A stretch of DNA of 64,000 nt from Clostridium septicum (GCF_003606265.1 NZ_CP023671.1:496001-560000), one strand, 5' to 3'; shown: positions 47,013 to 56,332, numbered from the stretch's first letter. Notes: generated by a model from the letters alone, not told the origin. Program-made: numbers and translations.

Positions 47013-47687
47013 TTAGTAATTTGAATTTGAAACTTTTCCTTCACAAATAGCAATTGAAGCTGATGCTCCTATTCTAGTTGCTCCATTTTCTATCATAGTC
47101 ATCGCATCTTCTTGGCTTCTAACCGCTCCTGATGCTTTAACTCCCATTTCTGGTCCTACAGTTTCTCTCATTAATTTAATATCAGCTGCAGTAGCTCCAC
47201 CTGTTGAGAATCCAGTTGAAGTCTTAACAAAATCGGCTCCTACTTCTTTTGATAATTTGCAAGCTATAACTTTTTCTTCATCAGTTAATAGACAAGTTTC
47301 TATTATAACTTTACTTAAAGCTTTTCCTTTAGCTGCATCAACAACTGCCTTTATATCATTTTTAACATATTCTAAATCTCTTTCCTTAAGCTTTCCTATG
47401 TTAATAACCATATCAACTTCAGTTGCTCCATTTTTTATTGCATCTTCAGTTTCAAAAGCTTTAACAGCTGTAGTTGTTGCTCCTAAAGGAAATCCTATAA
47501 CTGTACAAACCTTTACTTCACTTCCAGCTAACATTTCTGCTGCTTTTTTAACCATTCCTGGATTAATACATACTGAAGCAAATTTATATTCTAATGCTTC
47601 CTTACATAACTCTTCTACTTGAGCTTCTGTTGCTTCTGCCTTTAATAATGTGTGATCAATCATTCTTGCTAAATCTTGTTTATTCAT
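47013..47687 (-). CDS. deoC: Deoxyribose-phosphate aldolase
   Basis: Cleaves 2-deoxyribose-5-phosphate to acetaldehyde and glyceraldehyde-3-phosphate in nucleoside catabolism. TIM barrel with [14 protein letters not shown], the catalytic Asp/Lys segments [13 protein letters not shown] and [13 protein letters not shown], and the Schiff-base Lys in [15 protein letters not shown]. Phosphate site GASASIAI near the end. 224 residues. Single gene, not linked here to other deoxyribonucleoside genes. Confidence 0.97.
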   Translation of the reverse strand: MNKQDLARMIDHTLLKAEATEAQVEELCKEALEYKFASVCINPGMVKKAAEMLAGSEVKVCTVIGFPLGATTTAVKAFETEDAIKNGATEVDMVINIGKLKERDLEYVKNDIKAVVDAAKGKALSKVIIETCLLTDEEKVIACKLSKEVGADFVKTSTGFSTGGATAADIKLMRETVGPEMGVKASGAVRSQEDAMTMIENGATRIGASASIAICEGKVSNSNY

Positions 47688-47819
47688 ATTCTGATACCTC
47701 CCTAAAAAACTAAAGATTTACTTTAGTATTTATAATTATAAAATAAAACTCAATTAATTAACAGTATTTTTATGGAATTTATCGAGTTTTTTTTTATTTT
47801 TTTCGAATTTTTCGTATAT

Positions 47820-48869
47820 TTATTTAAATATACTTAATTGTTCCTCCGAACTTTCCATAAATGATGAGATAGTCATTCCAATTAGCCTTATTCTGTCCTT
47901 AAAAGTTTCTAATTCTATTATTTCACTACTTATTTTAAAAAAATCATCATAATCATTAGTATAATAATTTAATGTTCTACTTCTAGTATGACTTTCAAAA
48001 TTCCTTGTTTTATATTTAATTGTAATAGTTTTACCTTTGATATTTTTACTTTTTAACTCTTTACTAATAAATAAAGAAAATTCTTTAAGATATAACAATA
48101 ATTCTTCTTTGTCATTAGTATCTGTTTTTAAGGTTCTTTCCTTACCATAAGACTTTCTATCTCTACAAACACTAATTTCTCTATTGTCTATACCTCTTAT
48201 TCTATAATATATATCTAACCCATTTTTACCTAAATACTCTACATAAAAATTAATAGGCATTTCATATAACTCACCTATAGTAAAAAATCCCATATCATTT
48301 AATTTTTTAACAGATTTTGATCCTAGCCCATAAATTTTAGATATAGACAATGGAAATAAAATTTTAGGAATCATTTCTTTAGTTATTATTTTTACTCCAC
48401 TTGGTTTATTCCAATCTGATGCTAATTTTGCTAAAAATTTATTATATGATATTCCTATAGATAAAGTTAAGCTTAATTCTCTATAAACTCTTTTTTTAAT
48501 ATACTTTGCAGCTTCTAAACCATTTTTAAAATAACTATTAGTAACATCTAAGTAAGCCTCATCAATAGATAATGGCTCAACTAACTCAGTTACTTCTCTA
48601 AAAATTTCAAATATTTTATTAGAAATTTCCTTATATCTATAGTATCTGGATTTTAAATAAATCCCATGAGGGCATAGTTTTTGTGCTATAAATATAGGCA
48701 TACCTGAATGAACTCCATACTTTCTTGCTTCATAAGAACATGTTGATACAACACCACGTTCACTAATTCCACCTACTATAACAGGCATACCCTTTAAATT
48801 AGGATTGTCCATTTGCTCCACTGCTGCAAAAAAAGCATCCATGTCAACATGTAAAATTATTTTGTTCAT
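47820..48869 (-). CDS. dinB: DNA polymerase IV (DinB, Y-family)
   Basis: Error-prone translesion polymerase. Metal site residues in ILHVDMDAFFAAVEQ and PLSIDEAYLDVT (with adjacent DE), finger region YEARKYGVHSGMPIF, helix-hairpin-helix KIYGLGSKSVKKL, little-finger domain at the C-terminus, and a short end EEQLSIFK that fits a clamp-binding peptide. 349 residues. It follows the DUF4003 gene by 13 bases, so both are probably co-transcribed. I saw no clear LexA box upstream. Confidence 0.96.
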   Translation of the reverse strand: MNKIILHVDMDAFFAAVEQMDNPNLKGMPVIVGGISERGVVSTCSYEARKYGVHSGMPIFIAQKLCPHGIYLKSRYYRYKEISNKIFEIFREVTELVEPLSIDEAYLDVTNSYFKNGLEAAKYIKKRVYRELSLTLSIGISYNKFLAKLASDWNKPSGVKIITKEMIPKILFPLSISKIYGLGSKSVKKLNDMGFFTIGELYEMPINFYVEYLGKNGLDIYYRIRGIDNREISVCRDRKSYGKERTLKTDTNDKEELLLYLKEFSLFISKELKSKNIKGKTITIKYKTRNFESHTRSRTLNYYTNDYDDFFKISSEIIELETFKDRIRLIGMTISSFMESSEEQLSIFK

Positions 48870-48882
48870 TCATATTACCTCA

Positions 48883-49833
48883 CTAAGCTAATACTTCGGC
48901 AAATATTCCCTTATTCTTTGACTGTATAAAGCAATATACACCATGAGCTAATAACTCATCCATATATCTTCTTTTCTCAGAAACCATACAAAAAGCAACT
49001 ATTGAAATTGCAATTATAGTTCTAAAGCCTTTATCCATATAATATTCATATTCTGCTTCTTCTTCACAAAGTGAATCTATAACACCTTCTACTATTTCTA
49101 CATTTTTTCTTGGAGTTAAATTAGATACTACTCCTAAAACGGGTAAAAATTGCTGTGCAATTTTTAAATCCCTTTTTTCTAATTGAAGTATAAACTCAAT
49201 AGTTCTATACATATCACCAGATGATCCATTTAGTATAATAGCATTGCCTAAACCTTGTATTCCATTTTTAGATTTAATTTGTAAAGATGACATTTGATCA
49301 TAAACAACTTCAATAAATTCATCTATAGTTTGTACATCAATATCATTTAATGCCCATAAAGCACAAACTAAATAATCATCTTCTTGAGTTATATTATAGT
49401 ATTTCTCTTTTAATATAATATAAACATCTTTAATTTTTCTAATAATTTCATATTTGTCTTTATTTCTTCCATACTTTGCAACAACAAATGATGCCAATAC
49501 TAAATGATCACACTCTTTAAATCCTTCTTCTATAAGCAAATTCATTATATCGTAAATATTATTAACTAATTCTTTTTCTTTTCCCTCTTCTAATGCTATA
49601 AGCAATGACAACATATATAATATATCTCCTCTAAAAGGTGATACTCTTGAAGATGTAGCTTTTATATATTTTCGTATTTCTTTTACTCTCTCAACAGGTA
49701 TTTCTTTTTCATAATGTGCATAAACTAATGACGCAAAATGATTTAATAAGTCACCATCATTTCTTAAACTATCCTTTGCTTCTCTATAATTTTTAATTGT
49801 CAACTGTATTCTGTCTTGGAGAATTTTTTCCAT
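48883..49833 (-). CDS. DUF4003-family protein
   Basis: 316-residue, all-helical, soluble protein that I assign to DUF4003 from its ATSSRVSPFRGDILYMLSLLIAL motif and the GLGNAIILNGSSGD segment. No function is known for the family. GGAGAGG precedes the ATG. Upstream of dinB on the same strand. Confidence 0.75.
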   Translation of the reverse strand: MEKILQDRIQLTIKNYREAKDSLRNDGDLLNHFASLVYAHYEKEIPVERVKEIRKYIKATSSRVSPFRGDILYMLSLLIALEEGKEKELVNNIYDIMNLLIEEGFKECDHLVLASFVVAKYGRNKDKYEIIRKIKDVYIILKEKYYNITQEDDYLVCALWALNDIDVQTIDEFIEVVYDQMSSLQIKSKNGIQGLGNAIILNGSSGDMYRTIEFILQLEKRDLKIAQQFLPVLGVVSNLTPRKNVEIVEGVIDSLCEEEAEYEYYMDKGFRTIIAISIVAFCMVSEKRRYMDELLAHGVYCFIQSKNKGIFAEVLA

Positions 49834-49974
49834 AAAACTTTTTCCTCTCCTTTATTCTTAGAATATTTAATTATTCTCCTATATTATACTATAAAAATTG
49901 TGTCAATTTCATAACAAAATATTTACTTCTTTCTTACAGTTTTCCTAAAAAAAATATTTTTTTCTATTAATGGG

Positions 49975-49993
49975 TTGATATGTAAAATATCAA
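49975..49993. promoter_or_regulatory. Inverted repeat upstream of nadA
   Basis: A perfect TTGATAT-5-ATATCAA repeat 58 bases upstream of the nadA start. A nearby ACACTTGTA (50013-50021) resembles half of the operator I associate with the Firmicutes niacin repressor NiaR, but only one half-site is present. Confidence 0.35.
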
Positions 49994-50050
49994 ATATTAA
50001 ACTTACGTATATACACTTGTAAAATTTTAAGGAAGGACGTATAAAGTTTA

Positions 50051-50959
50051 ATGGACCTAAAAAAAGAAATTCTAAAGCTAAAAAAAGAAAAAAATGCTCT
50101 TATTTTAGCCCACTTTTATCAATCTGATGAAATACAGGAAATAGCAGATATAGTTGGTGATTCTTATTTCTTAAGTAAAAAGGCCTTAGAATCCAATGCT
50201 GATTTGATAGTTTTTTGTGGTGTAAAATTTATGGCTGAAAGTTCTAAGATACTTTCTCCAAATAAAAAAATTCTTATTCCTAATAATGATGCAACTTGCC
50301 CTATGGCTGATATAGGCCTTTTAAATAAACTTAATGAACTAAAACTAAAAAATCCTAATGCAAAAGTAGTTACTTATATAAATTCTAATATAGATATAAA
50401 AGCAAATTCCGATGTATGTGTAACATCCTCATCAGCAAAAGACATTCTAGATAATATTTCTGAAAAAGATACTATCTTTATTCCTGATAGAAATCTTGGG
50501 TCATACCTTCAGGAAAAGTGCCCTAATAAAAATTTTATTTTATACCAAGGCTTCTGTCCTACTCATGAAAGAATAGATGTTGATGAGGTTCTTGAATTAA
50601 AATCAAAATATCCTAAATTTGAAGTTCTTTCTCATCCTGAATGTAGAAAAAAAGTAAGGGCTCAATCTTATTTTATTGGAAGTACCTCTGAAATTATAAA
50701 TTATAGTGTAACTTCTAATTCAGATGGCTTTATAGTTCTTACAGAAGAAGGAGTTTTATATCAAATGAAACTTAATAGTCCTAATAAAATATTTATATCA
50801 CCTGAAAATAAGATAATTTGTCCTAATATGAAAATGATAACCTTACAAGATCTTTATAACTGCATATTAAAAGAAGAGTTTGAAATTAATTTAAATGAAT
50901 ATACTAGATTAAAAGCTTTAAAATCTCTTAAAAATATGCATATTCTTTCAAATAAATAA
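50051..50959 (+). CDS. nadA: Quinolinate synthase NadA
   Basis: [4Fe-4S] enzyme that condenses iminoaspartate and dihydroxyacetone phosphate to quinolinate, first pyridine-ring step of NAD synthesis. Three cluster cysteines are recognisable in VFCGVKFMAES, YQGFCPTHERI and ICPNMKMIT. LAHFYQSDEIQEIADIVGDS and HPECRKKV are also typical. 302 residues, intact. The ribosome binding site AAGGAAGG is about 13 bases upstream, longer than usual. First gene of nadABC; both downstream genes are disrupted. Confidence 0.95.
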   Translation: MDLKKEILKLKKEKNALILAHFYQSDEIQEIADIVGDSYFLSKKALESNADLIVFCGVKFMAESSKILSPNKKILIPNNDATCPMADIGLLNKLNELKLKNPNAKVVTYINSNIDIKANSDVCVTSSSAKDILDNISEKDTIFIPDRNLGSYLQEKCPNKNFILYQGFCPTHERIDVDEVLELKSKYPKFEVLSHPECRKKVRAQSYFIGSTSEIINYSVTSNSDGFIVLTEEGVLYQMKLNSPNKIFISPENKIICPNMKMITLQDLYNCILKEEFEINLNEYTRLKALKSLKNMHILSNK

Positions 50960-50961
50960 AA

Positions 50962-52252
50962 ATGATTAAAGACTGTGACGTTTTAATCATTGGGACAGGT
51001 ATTTCAGGACTTTATTCTGCTCTAAACTTAAACTCTAATTTAAAAATAATATTAGTTACCAAAGATACTTTACTAAATTGCAATAGCTATTTAGCTCAAG
51101 GGGGGAATATCTACAGCTTTAAATTCAAATGATATTAAATCATTTCAAGAAGATACTATTTTAGCTGGTAATTTTAAAAATGATCCTAGTGCTGTTAAAA
51201 TATTAACAAAAGAATCTCTTTATAACATTAAAAATCTTATAAATTTAGGTGTTAAATTTGATACTTATGAAAATAATCTTCACTATACTAAAGAGGGTGG
51301 ACATAAAACTAATAAAATTGTACATGTTAAAGATCAAACTGGTAAAGCTGTAATGGAGATACTACTAAAAAAGGTTTTATCTAGAAAAAACATAACTATT
51401 CTAGAAAATACTAAACTAATAGATATAATAAAAAAATCCCGTTGTATTGGAGGGTTATTCTTATCTAATAATATTTATTTTAATATTTATTCAAAATTCA
51501 CTATTTTAGCTACTGGTGGCATTGGTGGATTATTTAATTCATCTACTAATGTAGAATCTTCAACTGGTGATGGACTAGCTATTGCATTTAATCATGATAT
51601 AGAACTAAAAGATATGGAGTATCTTCAATTACATCCAACTGTTTTATACGAAAAAGATAAGAATGGAAATAAGCTACTTTTATCGGAATCTCTTAGAGGT
51701 GAAGGTGGTAAAATACTTAATCTAAAAAAAGAAGCTTTTATAACCCCCCTTCTACCAAGAGATACTGTTTCTAAAGCAATATTAAAAGAAATAGAAAAAT
51801 CTAATTCTAAACCCTATGTATATTTAGATATGCGCCATTTAGGAAAAGATTTCCTAAATTTTAGATTTCCTTATATATATAATAAGTGCTTAGAAAAAGG
51901 ATATTCTCTGGATAAACAGCTTATTCCTATTTCTCCTGCTCACCATTACTGTATGGGAGGTATTAAAGTCAATAAAGATTCAGCTACTTCACTATTAGGT
52001 CTTTATGCTGTAGGAGAAGTTAGCTGTACTGGTGTACATGGTTCTAACAGACTTGCTAGTAAATCTTTATTAGAGGCTCTTGTATTTTCAAGGAGATGTT
52101 CATTAAATATTAATAGCCTGATTAACAAGATTACTCCTTTAATATCTAACTTTTCATTTAATATAGAACATAAAGATATTACACATGATAACTTTATAAA
52201 TTTTTTAAAAGGAAAGGCTGATAATAGATATAATGAATTATTTATTAATTGA
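50962..52252 (+). pseudogene. nadB: L-aspartate oxidase NadB, frameshifted
   Basis: FAD-dependent oxidation of aspartate to iminoaspartate. The first frame gives DCDVLIIGTGISGLYSALNL (FAD-binding GxGxxG) and NCNSYLAQGGN, then shifts and stops. Reading one base less in the G6 run at 51100-51105 restores AQGGISTALNSNDIKSFQED, and the frame then continues through LATGGIGGLF, RGEGGKILN, HHYCMGGI and GEVSCTGVHGSNRLASKSLLEA to the stop. The NRLASxSLLE motif has Lys where Asn is normal. The frameshift would abolish function unless reads are corrected. The stop overlaps the nadC start by 20 bases. Confidence 0.93.
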
Positions 52253-53069
52253 TAAAATAATAAAAGATGCTCTAAACGAAGATATTCCTTTTGGTGATAT
52301 AACTACTAATTCAATTGTGAAAGATGATAGCTTAGCAACTGCCTCATTAATTCTAAAGGAAAATGGTGTTATATGTGGATTACCTATTTTTAATAGAGTC
52401 TTTGAGATACTTGGTAATGTAGAGTTTTTTCTATTTGTTAATGAGGGAGATTATTTAAAAAAAGGCAAAAGAATTGGGATTTTAAAGGGTAATGCCCAAA
52501 ATATACTTTTAGGTGAAAGAGTAGCTCTAAACCTTCTTCAAAGAATGAGTGGAATTGCTACTATTACTAAAGCCTTTATCACTAAAATTGAAGACTTAAA
52601 TACTAAAATATTAGATAATAGAAAAACAACTCCTAACTTAAGAATATTTGAAAAATATGCTGTTAAAATAGGTGGTGGTTAAAATCATAGATACTCATTA
52701 TCTGATAGTATATTAATTAAAGATAATAATATAGGATATGCAGGTAGTATAACTAAAGCTATTGAACTTGCAAAATCTACATCTTCTTTTGTTAGAAAAA
52801 TAGAAGTAGAAACTGAAACTAAAGAAGATGTTCTAGAAGCTTTAAAATCTGGTGCTGATATAATTATTTTAGATAATATGCCTGTTGAAATGGTTAGAGA
52901 TATGATTAAACTAATTAATAACAAAGCTTTAACTGAATGCTCTAGAAATATGAACCTAAATACCATCAGGCACTATGCAGAAACTGGAGTAGATTATATA
53001 TCTGTTGGCTCTTTAACTCATTCATTTAATGTGCTAGATATTTCTTTAAAAGATTTTAAACCTATCTAA
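52233..53069 (+). pseudogene. nadC: Quinolinate phosphoribosyltransferase NadC, internal stop
   Basis: Converts quinolinate and PRPP to nicotinate mononucleotide. Typical segments: GDITTNSIV, GERVALNLLQRMSGIATIT, DNRKTTPNLR and EKYAVKIGGG. Codon 150 is TAA (52680-52682) where the family has Tyr or Phe before NHRYSLSDSILIKDNNI. The frame then continues uninterrupted through IILDNMP and TGVDYISVGSLTHS to the stop. The SGN active-site motif reads SRN, which would also harm activity. Intact protein would be 278 residues. The shorter open stretch from an ATG at 52878 is only the tail of this gene. Confidence 0.93.
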
Positions 53070-53076
53070 AACAATT

Positions 53077-53103
53077 AAGCTAGGAGATTAAATCTTCTAG
53101 CTT
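53077..53103. terminator. Terminator after nadC
   Basis: 11-bp inverted repeat AAGCTAGGAGA / TCTTCTAGCTT with one G-T pair and a 5-base loop, between nadC and the convergent unknown gene. Confidence 0.75.
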
Positions 53104-53109
53104 ATATAT

Positions 53110-53523
53110 TTATTCTACTTGAGTTAAAAGTCTTTTCATAACGTCTCTAAGTTTAGGTTCTCCTAGTTCTTCATGAGCTATTACCATAACTAGTTTAATA
53201 TCATTATCTGATTCGTCAAGCTTATAAGCTTTAATATCTATTAATGATTCATCTGGACAAAACTCTTCTATATCAGTAGCTAACTCCTCTGCTAAAGACA
53301 AATACTCTTCAAATAATTCATCTTCACTTAATTGATTTAAATCATAATCATCTTCCAATACCTCTCTTAATATTCCAATATCTATACTTAAATTAAAAGC
53401 AACTATGTCTTCTCTTTTGGAGCCTTTACTCATATCTTTTACTATCCTAAATTCTGAATTATCTACTATAGTGTTTCTTACTTCCTCACTATCTACTACT
53501 CTTCTACCAAATGCTATGTACAT
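53110..53523 (-). CDS. Acidic protein of unknown function
   Basis: A 137-residue soluble protein, rich in Asp and Glu, which I do not recognise. It has a beta-strand start (MYIAFGRRVVDSEEVRNT) and a long acidic helical region (LSEDELFEEYLSLAEELATDIEEF). No motif suggests an enzyme. TAGGAGATG precedes the ATG at good spacing. Single gene between the broken nad operon and rubrerythrin. Confidence 0.7.
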   Translation of the reverse strand: MYIAFGRRVVDSEEVRNTIVDNSEFRIVKDMSKGSKREDIVAFNLSIDIGILREVLEDDYDLNQLSEDELFEEYLSLAEELATDIEEFCPDESLIDIKAYKLDESDNDIKLVMVIAHEELGEPKLRDVMKRLLTQVE

Positions 53524-53605
53524 GTATTCATCTCCTACTAATTATTTTACTAGTATTATACATCATAAGTTTAATATTAATAAATATTATTTTCTTAATT
53601 AAATA

Positions 53606-53665
53606 AAAAAGACTCTATACAAGTAGACATTTTTTATATGTGTCTATCTATATAAAGTCTCTTTT
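53606..53665 (-). terminator. Imperfect terminator of the rubrerythrin gene
   Basis: A long interrupted hairpin: AGACT / AGTCT outer arms and TAGACA / TGTCTA inner arms, flanked by A6 and CTTTT, between the unknown gene and rubrerythrin. Confidence 0.65.
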
Positions 53666-53688
53666 AATAAAGATATTAAACTTTCTTA

Positions 53689-54279
53689 TTATTCAAATAA
53701 TGAAGTTGCAAATATTAAAAAATAGCCTTGAGGATGGCTACAAACTGGACATACCTTAGGTGCTTCTTTTCCTTCATATATAAATCCGCAATTAGTACAC
53801 ATCCATTGTACTTCTTCCTCTTTTTTAAATAAACTTCCATTTTCCAATTCTATAGCAAATCTTCCAAATCTATCTCCATGAATTTTTTCTATTGTAGCAA
53901 TTTTATTAAAATGTGATGCTATTAATGTAAAACCTTCTTCTTTTGCTATTTCTCCAAATTCTTTATATACTTTATCCCATTCTTCATATTCATTATGTTG
54001 TGCTGCCTTTAATGCTTGTAAAGTATTATTATAAACATCAACTGGATATTCAGCAGGCCCTACACCTATATTTTGTCCTGAAAATTCATTTAAAGCCTCA
54101 TAATATACTTTTGCATGAGCTCTTTCTTGATCTGCAGTATAATTAAAAGCCTTCTCTATAATATTTAAACCTTCTTTTTTAGCTATTCCAGCGGCTATAT
54201 TATATCTATTTCTTGCTTGACTTTCACCTGCAAATGCTCTCATTAAATTCTCTTTAGTTTTACTATCTTTTAATTCCAT
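53689..54279 (-). CDS. rbr: Rubrerythrin
   Basis: Peroxide-reducing non-heme iron protein of anaerobes. Ferritin-like di-iron domain at 1-150 with ESQARNRYNIAAG, ADQERAHAKVYYEAL and KIHGDRFGRFA; then a C-terminal rubredoxin-like domain with CTNCGFIYEG and CPVCSHP (Cys4 iron site). 196 residues, normal. AGGAG precedes the ATG. Own terminator. Confidence 0.97.
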   Translation of the reverse strand: MELKDSKTKENLMRAFAGESQARNRYNIAAGIAKKEGLNIIEKAFNYTADQERAHAKVYYEALNEFSGQNIGVGPAEYPVDVYNNTLQALKAAQHNEYEEWDKVYKEFGEIAKEEGFTLIASHFNKIATIEKIHGDRFGRFAIELENGSLFKKEEEVQWMCTNCGFIYEGKEAPKVCPVCSHPQGYFLIFATSLFE

Positions 54280-54568
54280 TTTATATCACTCCTAATAATT
54301 TAATAAAGTTCCTATTTATTTTGCCCTGACTTTCAAATTTATATTATTATTATTTTATGCTATTATAATTTCAAAATGAAATTTAACACTTTTTATATTT
54401 AAATAACAAATTACTAATATTATTTGTAATAAAAACAAATATTTTATTAATTATTCTGTTTAGTGATAAAAAATTTAACAAATTAAAAATTTCATATTTC
54501 CCTTAACTCTTCATTTATTATTTTATATTTAATATACTAATATTATAAAATATATTGGAGGGATAAAT
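54280..54568. other. Intergenic region between rubrerythrin and the 25-residue ORF
   Basis: This 289-base stretch is very A/T-rich. It contains a small hairpin (TATTTGT-7-ACAAATA near 54426-54447) and no gene. It should hold the rubrerythrin promoter, reading left, and one for the small ORF, reading right; I cannot place either with confidence. Confidence 0.5.
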
Positions 54569-54646
54569 ATGAAAGAATTAAAAATATTATTCTCAAAATT
54601 CATTACTTCCTTTAGAAATTATATGAATAGAACTTACCATTATTAA
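54569..54646 (+). CDS. 25-residue basic amphipathic peptide
   Basis: A tiny ORF with a strong ribosome binding site (TTGGAGGGAT, 5-7 bases before the ATG) and a strong terminator 40 bases after its stop. The peptide starts MKELKILFSKFITSF and ends NRTYHY; it would form a basic amphipathic helix able to lie on a membrane. Nothing else in this region explains the site or the terminator. No homologue recognised. Alternatives are a toxin-like or regulatory peptide or a small RNA with a spurious ORF. Confidence 0.55.
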   Translation: MKELKILFSKFITSFRNYMNRTYHY

Positions 54647-54685
54647 AATTAAAAATATTTTCTTAAATATACTTGCTTAATAATA

Positions 54686-54717
54686 AAAACTTCTAGAGAA
54701 AATTCTCTAGAAGTTTT
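54686..54717. terminator. Bidirectional terminator between the small ORF and the Cys-rich gene
   Basis: A perfect 15-bp inverted repeat AAAACTTCTAGAGAA / TTCTCTAGAAGTTTT with a 2-base gap (effectively a 4-6 base loop), followed by CTTTT. Confidence 0.92.
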
Positions 54718-54756
54718 CTTTTAAAACAATCATTTCCTTGTTTTATACTTATTTAA

Positions 54757-55419
54757 TTACCAACAAAAACATAGTAATAATATTATCCAAAACCAACCAC
54801 CACAGCCTCCGAATCCGTTTCCAAATCCTCCGCCACAACCGCCACAACCGCCGCAACCACCACAGCCACCGCAGCCACAACCACAATCATTACAACATGG
54901 TAAACATGGACTTACACTTCCATTTTTATCAAAAATAAATGTTAACTTAACGGTTTTGCTACAATCTGTTATATACATTTGTGGATAGTTATATAATATT
55001 TGTGAAATTATCGGACTAAAGGATCTTATTATTATTGCATAATGTTTTTCTTTAGAACAAGAGCAACAACACATTGATGTAAAATCTTCATTTAATCCAT
55101 AGTTACAATCATAATTGCAATTATCAAAATCACAATAACAGCAATCATCGTCATTTTGTGGACAATTACAAGGATTGCTATCCTTTACTAAAATAGGTTG
55201 TGATAATGCAAATAAGTTATCACAAGGTACACTCGGTGCTTCTAATACTTCGTCACAGCACTTTACTATAAAGTTAATCTTAATATCGTTGCCATATAGT
55301 GCTTTGGGTAGATTCTCTCTTATTTTTTCTCCACTACACTTGCAATCTGGTTTGACAATTATATTATATTCAGCTGGTGTGCATCCTTGAGGAGATACTA
55401 ATTCTAAACATACTTTCAT
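54757..55419 (-). CDS. Cysteine- and glycine-rich protein, possibly spore coat
   Basis: A 220-residue protein with about 32 cysteines. The first 170 residues alternate beta-like stretches (VSPQGCTPAEYNIIVKPDC, KINFIVKCCDEVL, YAIIIRSFSPII) with Cys clusters such as DDDCCYCDFDNCNYDC and MCCCSCSK. The end has GCGCG followed by four GGC repeats, a GFGNGFGG linker and a hydrophobic tail (WFWIILLLCFCW). That Gly-rich plus hydrophobic tail recalls small sporulation proteins of the YjcZ type. ATG chosen with GGAGG 8 bases upstream. I do not recognise the family; a disulfide- or metal-rich surface protein is inference. Confidence 0.75.
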   Translation of the reverse strand: MKVCLELVSPQGCTPAEYNIIVKPDCKCSGEKIRENLPKALYGNDIKINFIVKCCDEVLEAPSVPCDNLFALSQPILVKDSNPCNCPQNDDDCCYCDFDNCNYDCNYGLNEDFTSMCCCSCSKEKHYAIIIRSFSPIISQILYNYPQMYITDCSKTVKLTFIFDKNGSVSPCLPCCNDCGCGCGGCGGCGGCGGCGGGFGNGFGGCGGWFWIILLLCFCW

Positions 55420-55609
55420 TGGTATAGCCTCCATTTATCTTAAAGTTAGTTATATTACATACTATGAAAAATATCTTCTTTTGTTATTAGCTCTTTATAT
55501 TTTTATTTTTCTACTATTTAATGTTATATTTTAAAATTAATATTTATATTAATAATTAGTATGGTAATTTTTCTTAATTAAGAAATTCCGTAATGAAAGG
55601 AGTAATTAA

Positions 55610-56284
55610 ATGTCCAATAAAAAATTTTCTTTTTTAAAATATTCTAATGAAAATATTGAAGCTGAGAAAAAAGGAGACTATCCAATAATAGATCCTACTG
55701 TAATAGAATTTTTATCTAAAGAATTTCCACATCTCACTGAAAATATAATAGACTCTTTAATGAATATACAAAAAACTCTAGAATCATCAATAGACTCAAT
55801 TGAAGATAAATCTAATGAAATAATAAAATCTGATAGAAATTTTTCTTTAAGTGGTAAATATAGATCTTCTGCTATTAGACTTCATGAAATTAGTATGAGT
55901 ATAGATAAATATATTAAATGGGCAAAAGAAGAAATTAAAGATAGTAATATTATTAAAGATGAAAACTCTAACTTTAAAGATTCACTAAATAATATCTCTA
56001 ATAATGAAGATAAATTATATATACATGATGATTTTACTGGTAAACACCCTAAATCTTTTGAATTAGATAAATTCAATATATTAGTAGAAGGTTGGGAAGA
56101 TTTAATAATGAATACTGCTGATATACTTATAAAAAACTATAAACATAATAAAGATCTTAATACAATTATTTCTGAGATAAAAACTGAAGGTAAAAAATCT
56201 ATTGAAAATGATTTTAGAGACACTTTAATAGAAATGCTAACTGAATATAAAATAGATCCAAAGAAATATATTATTAAACTTTAA
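55610..56284 (+). CDS. Unknown helical protein
   Basis: A 224-residue soluble, mostly helical protein with coiled-coil character around ENIIDSLMNIQKTLESSIDS, and Lys/Glu/Asn-rich composition. No recognised domain and no signal peptide. AAAGGAG lies upstream of the ATG. It has its own terminator, shared with the convergent aminomutase gene. Confidence 0.7.
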   Translation: MSNKKFSFLKYSNENIEAEKKGDYPIIDPTVIEFLSKEFPHLTENIIDSLMNIQKTLESSIDSIEDKSNEIIKSDRNFSLSGKYRSSAIRLHEISMSIDKYIKWAKEEIKDSNIIKDENSNFKDSLNNISNNEDKLYIHDDFTGKHPKSFELDKFNILVEGWEDLIMNTADILIKNYKHNKDLNTIISEIKTEGKKSIENDFRDTLIEMLTEYKIDPKKYIIKL

Positions 56285-56288
56285 TTTG

Positions 56289-56320
56289 TAAAAGGTGAAG
56301 CTGGAAAACTTCACCTTTTA
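56289..56320. terminator. Bidirectional terminator between the unknown gene and eam
   Basis: An 11-bp inverted repeat AAAAGGTGAAG / CTTCACCTTTT with an 8-base loop between convergent genes. Confidence 0.88.
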
Positions 56321-56332
56321 TACTACTATCTA

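Noticed and set aside
52685-52966. Minus-strand open frame opposite nadC
   Set aside because: The plus strand carries the continuous NadC sequence across the stop codon, so the opposite frame is a by-product.
54815-54890. Short GC-rich tandem repeats that could suggest a CRISPR or VNTR
   Set aside because: They are codons of the Gly-Gly-Cys units of the Cys-rich protein, with no spacers or repeat-spacer periodicity.
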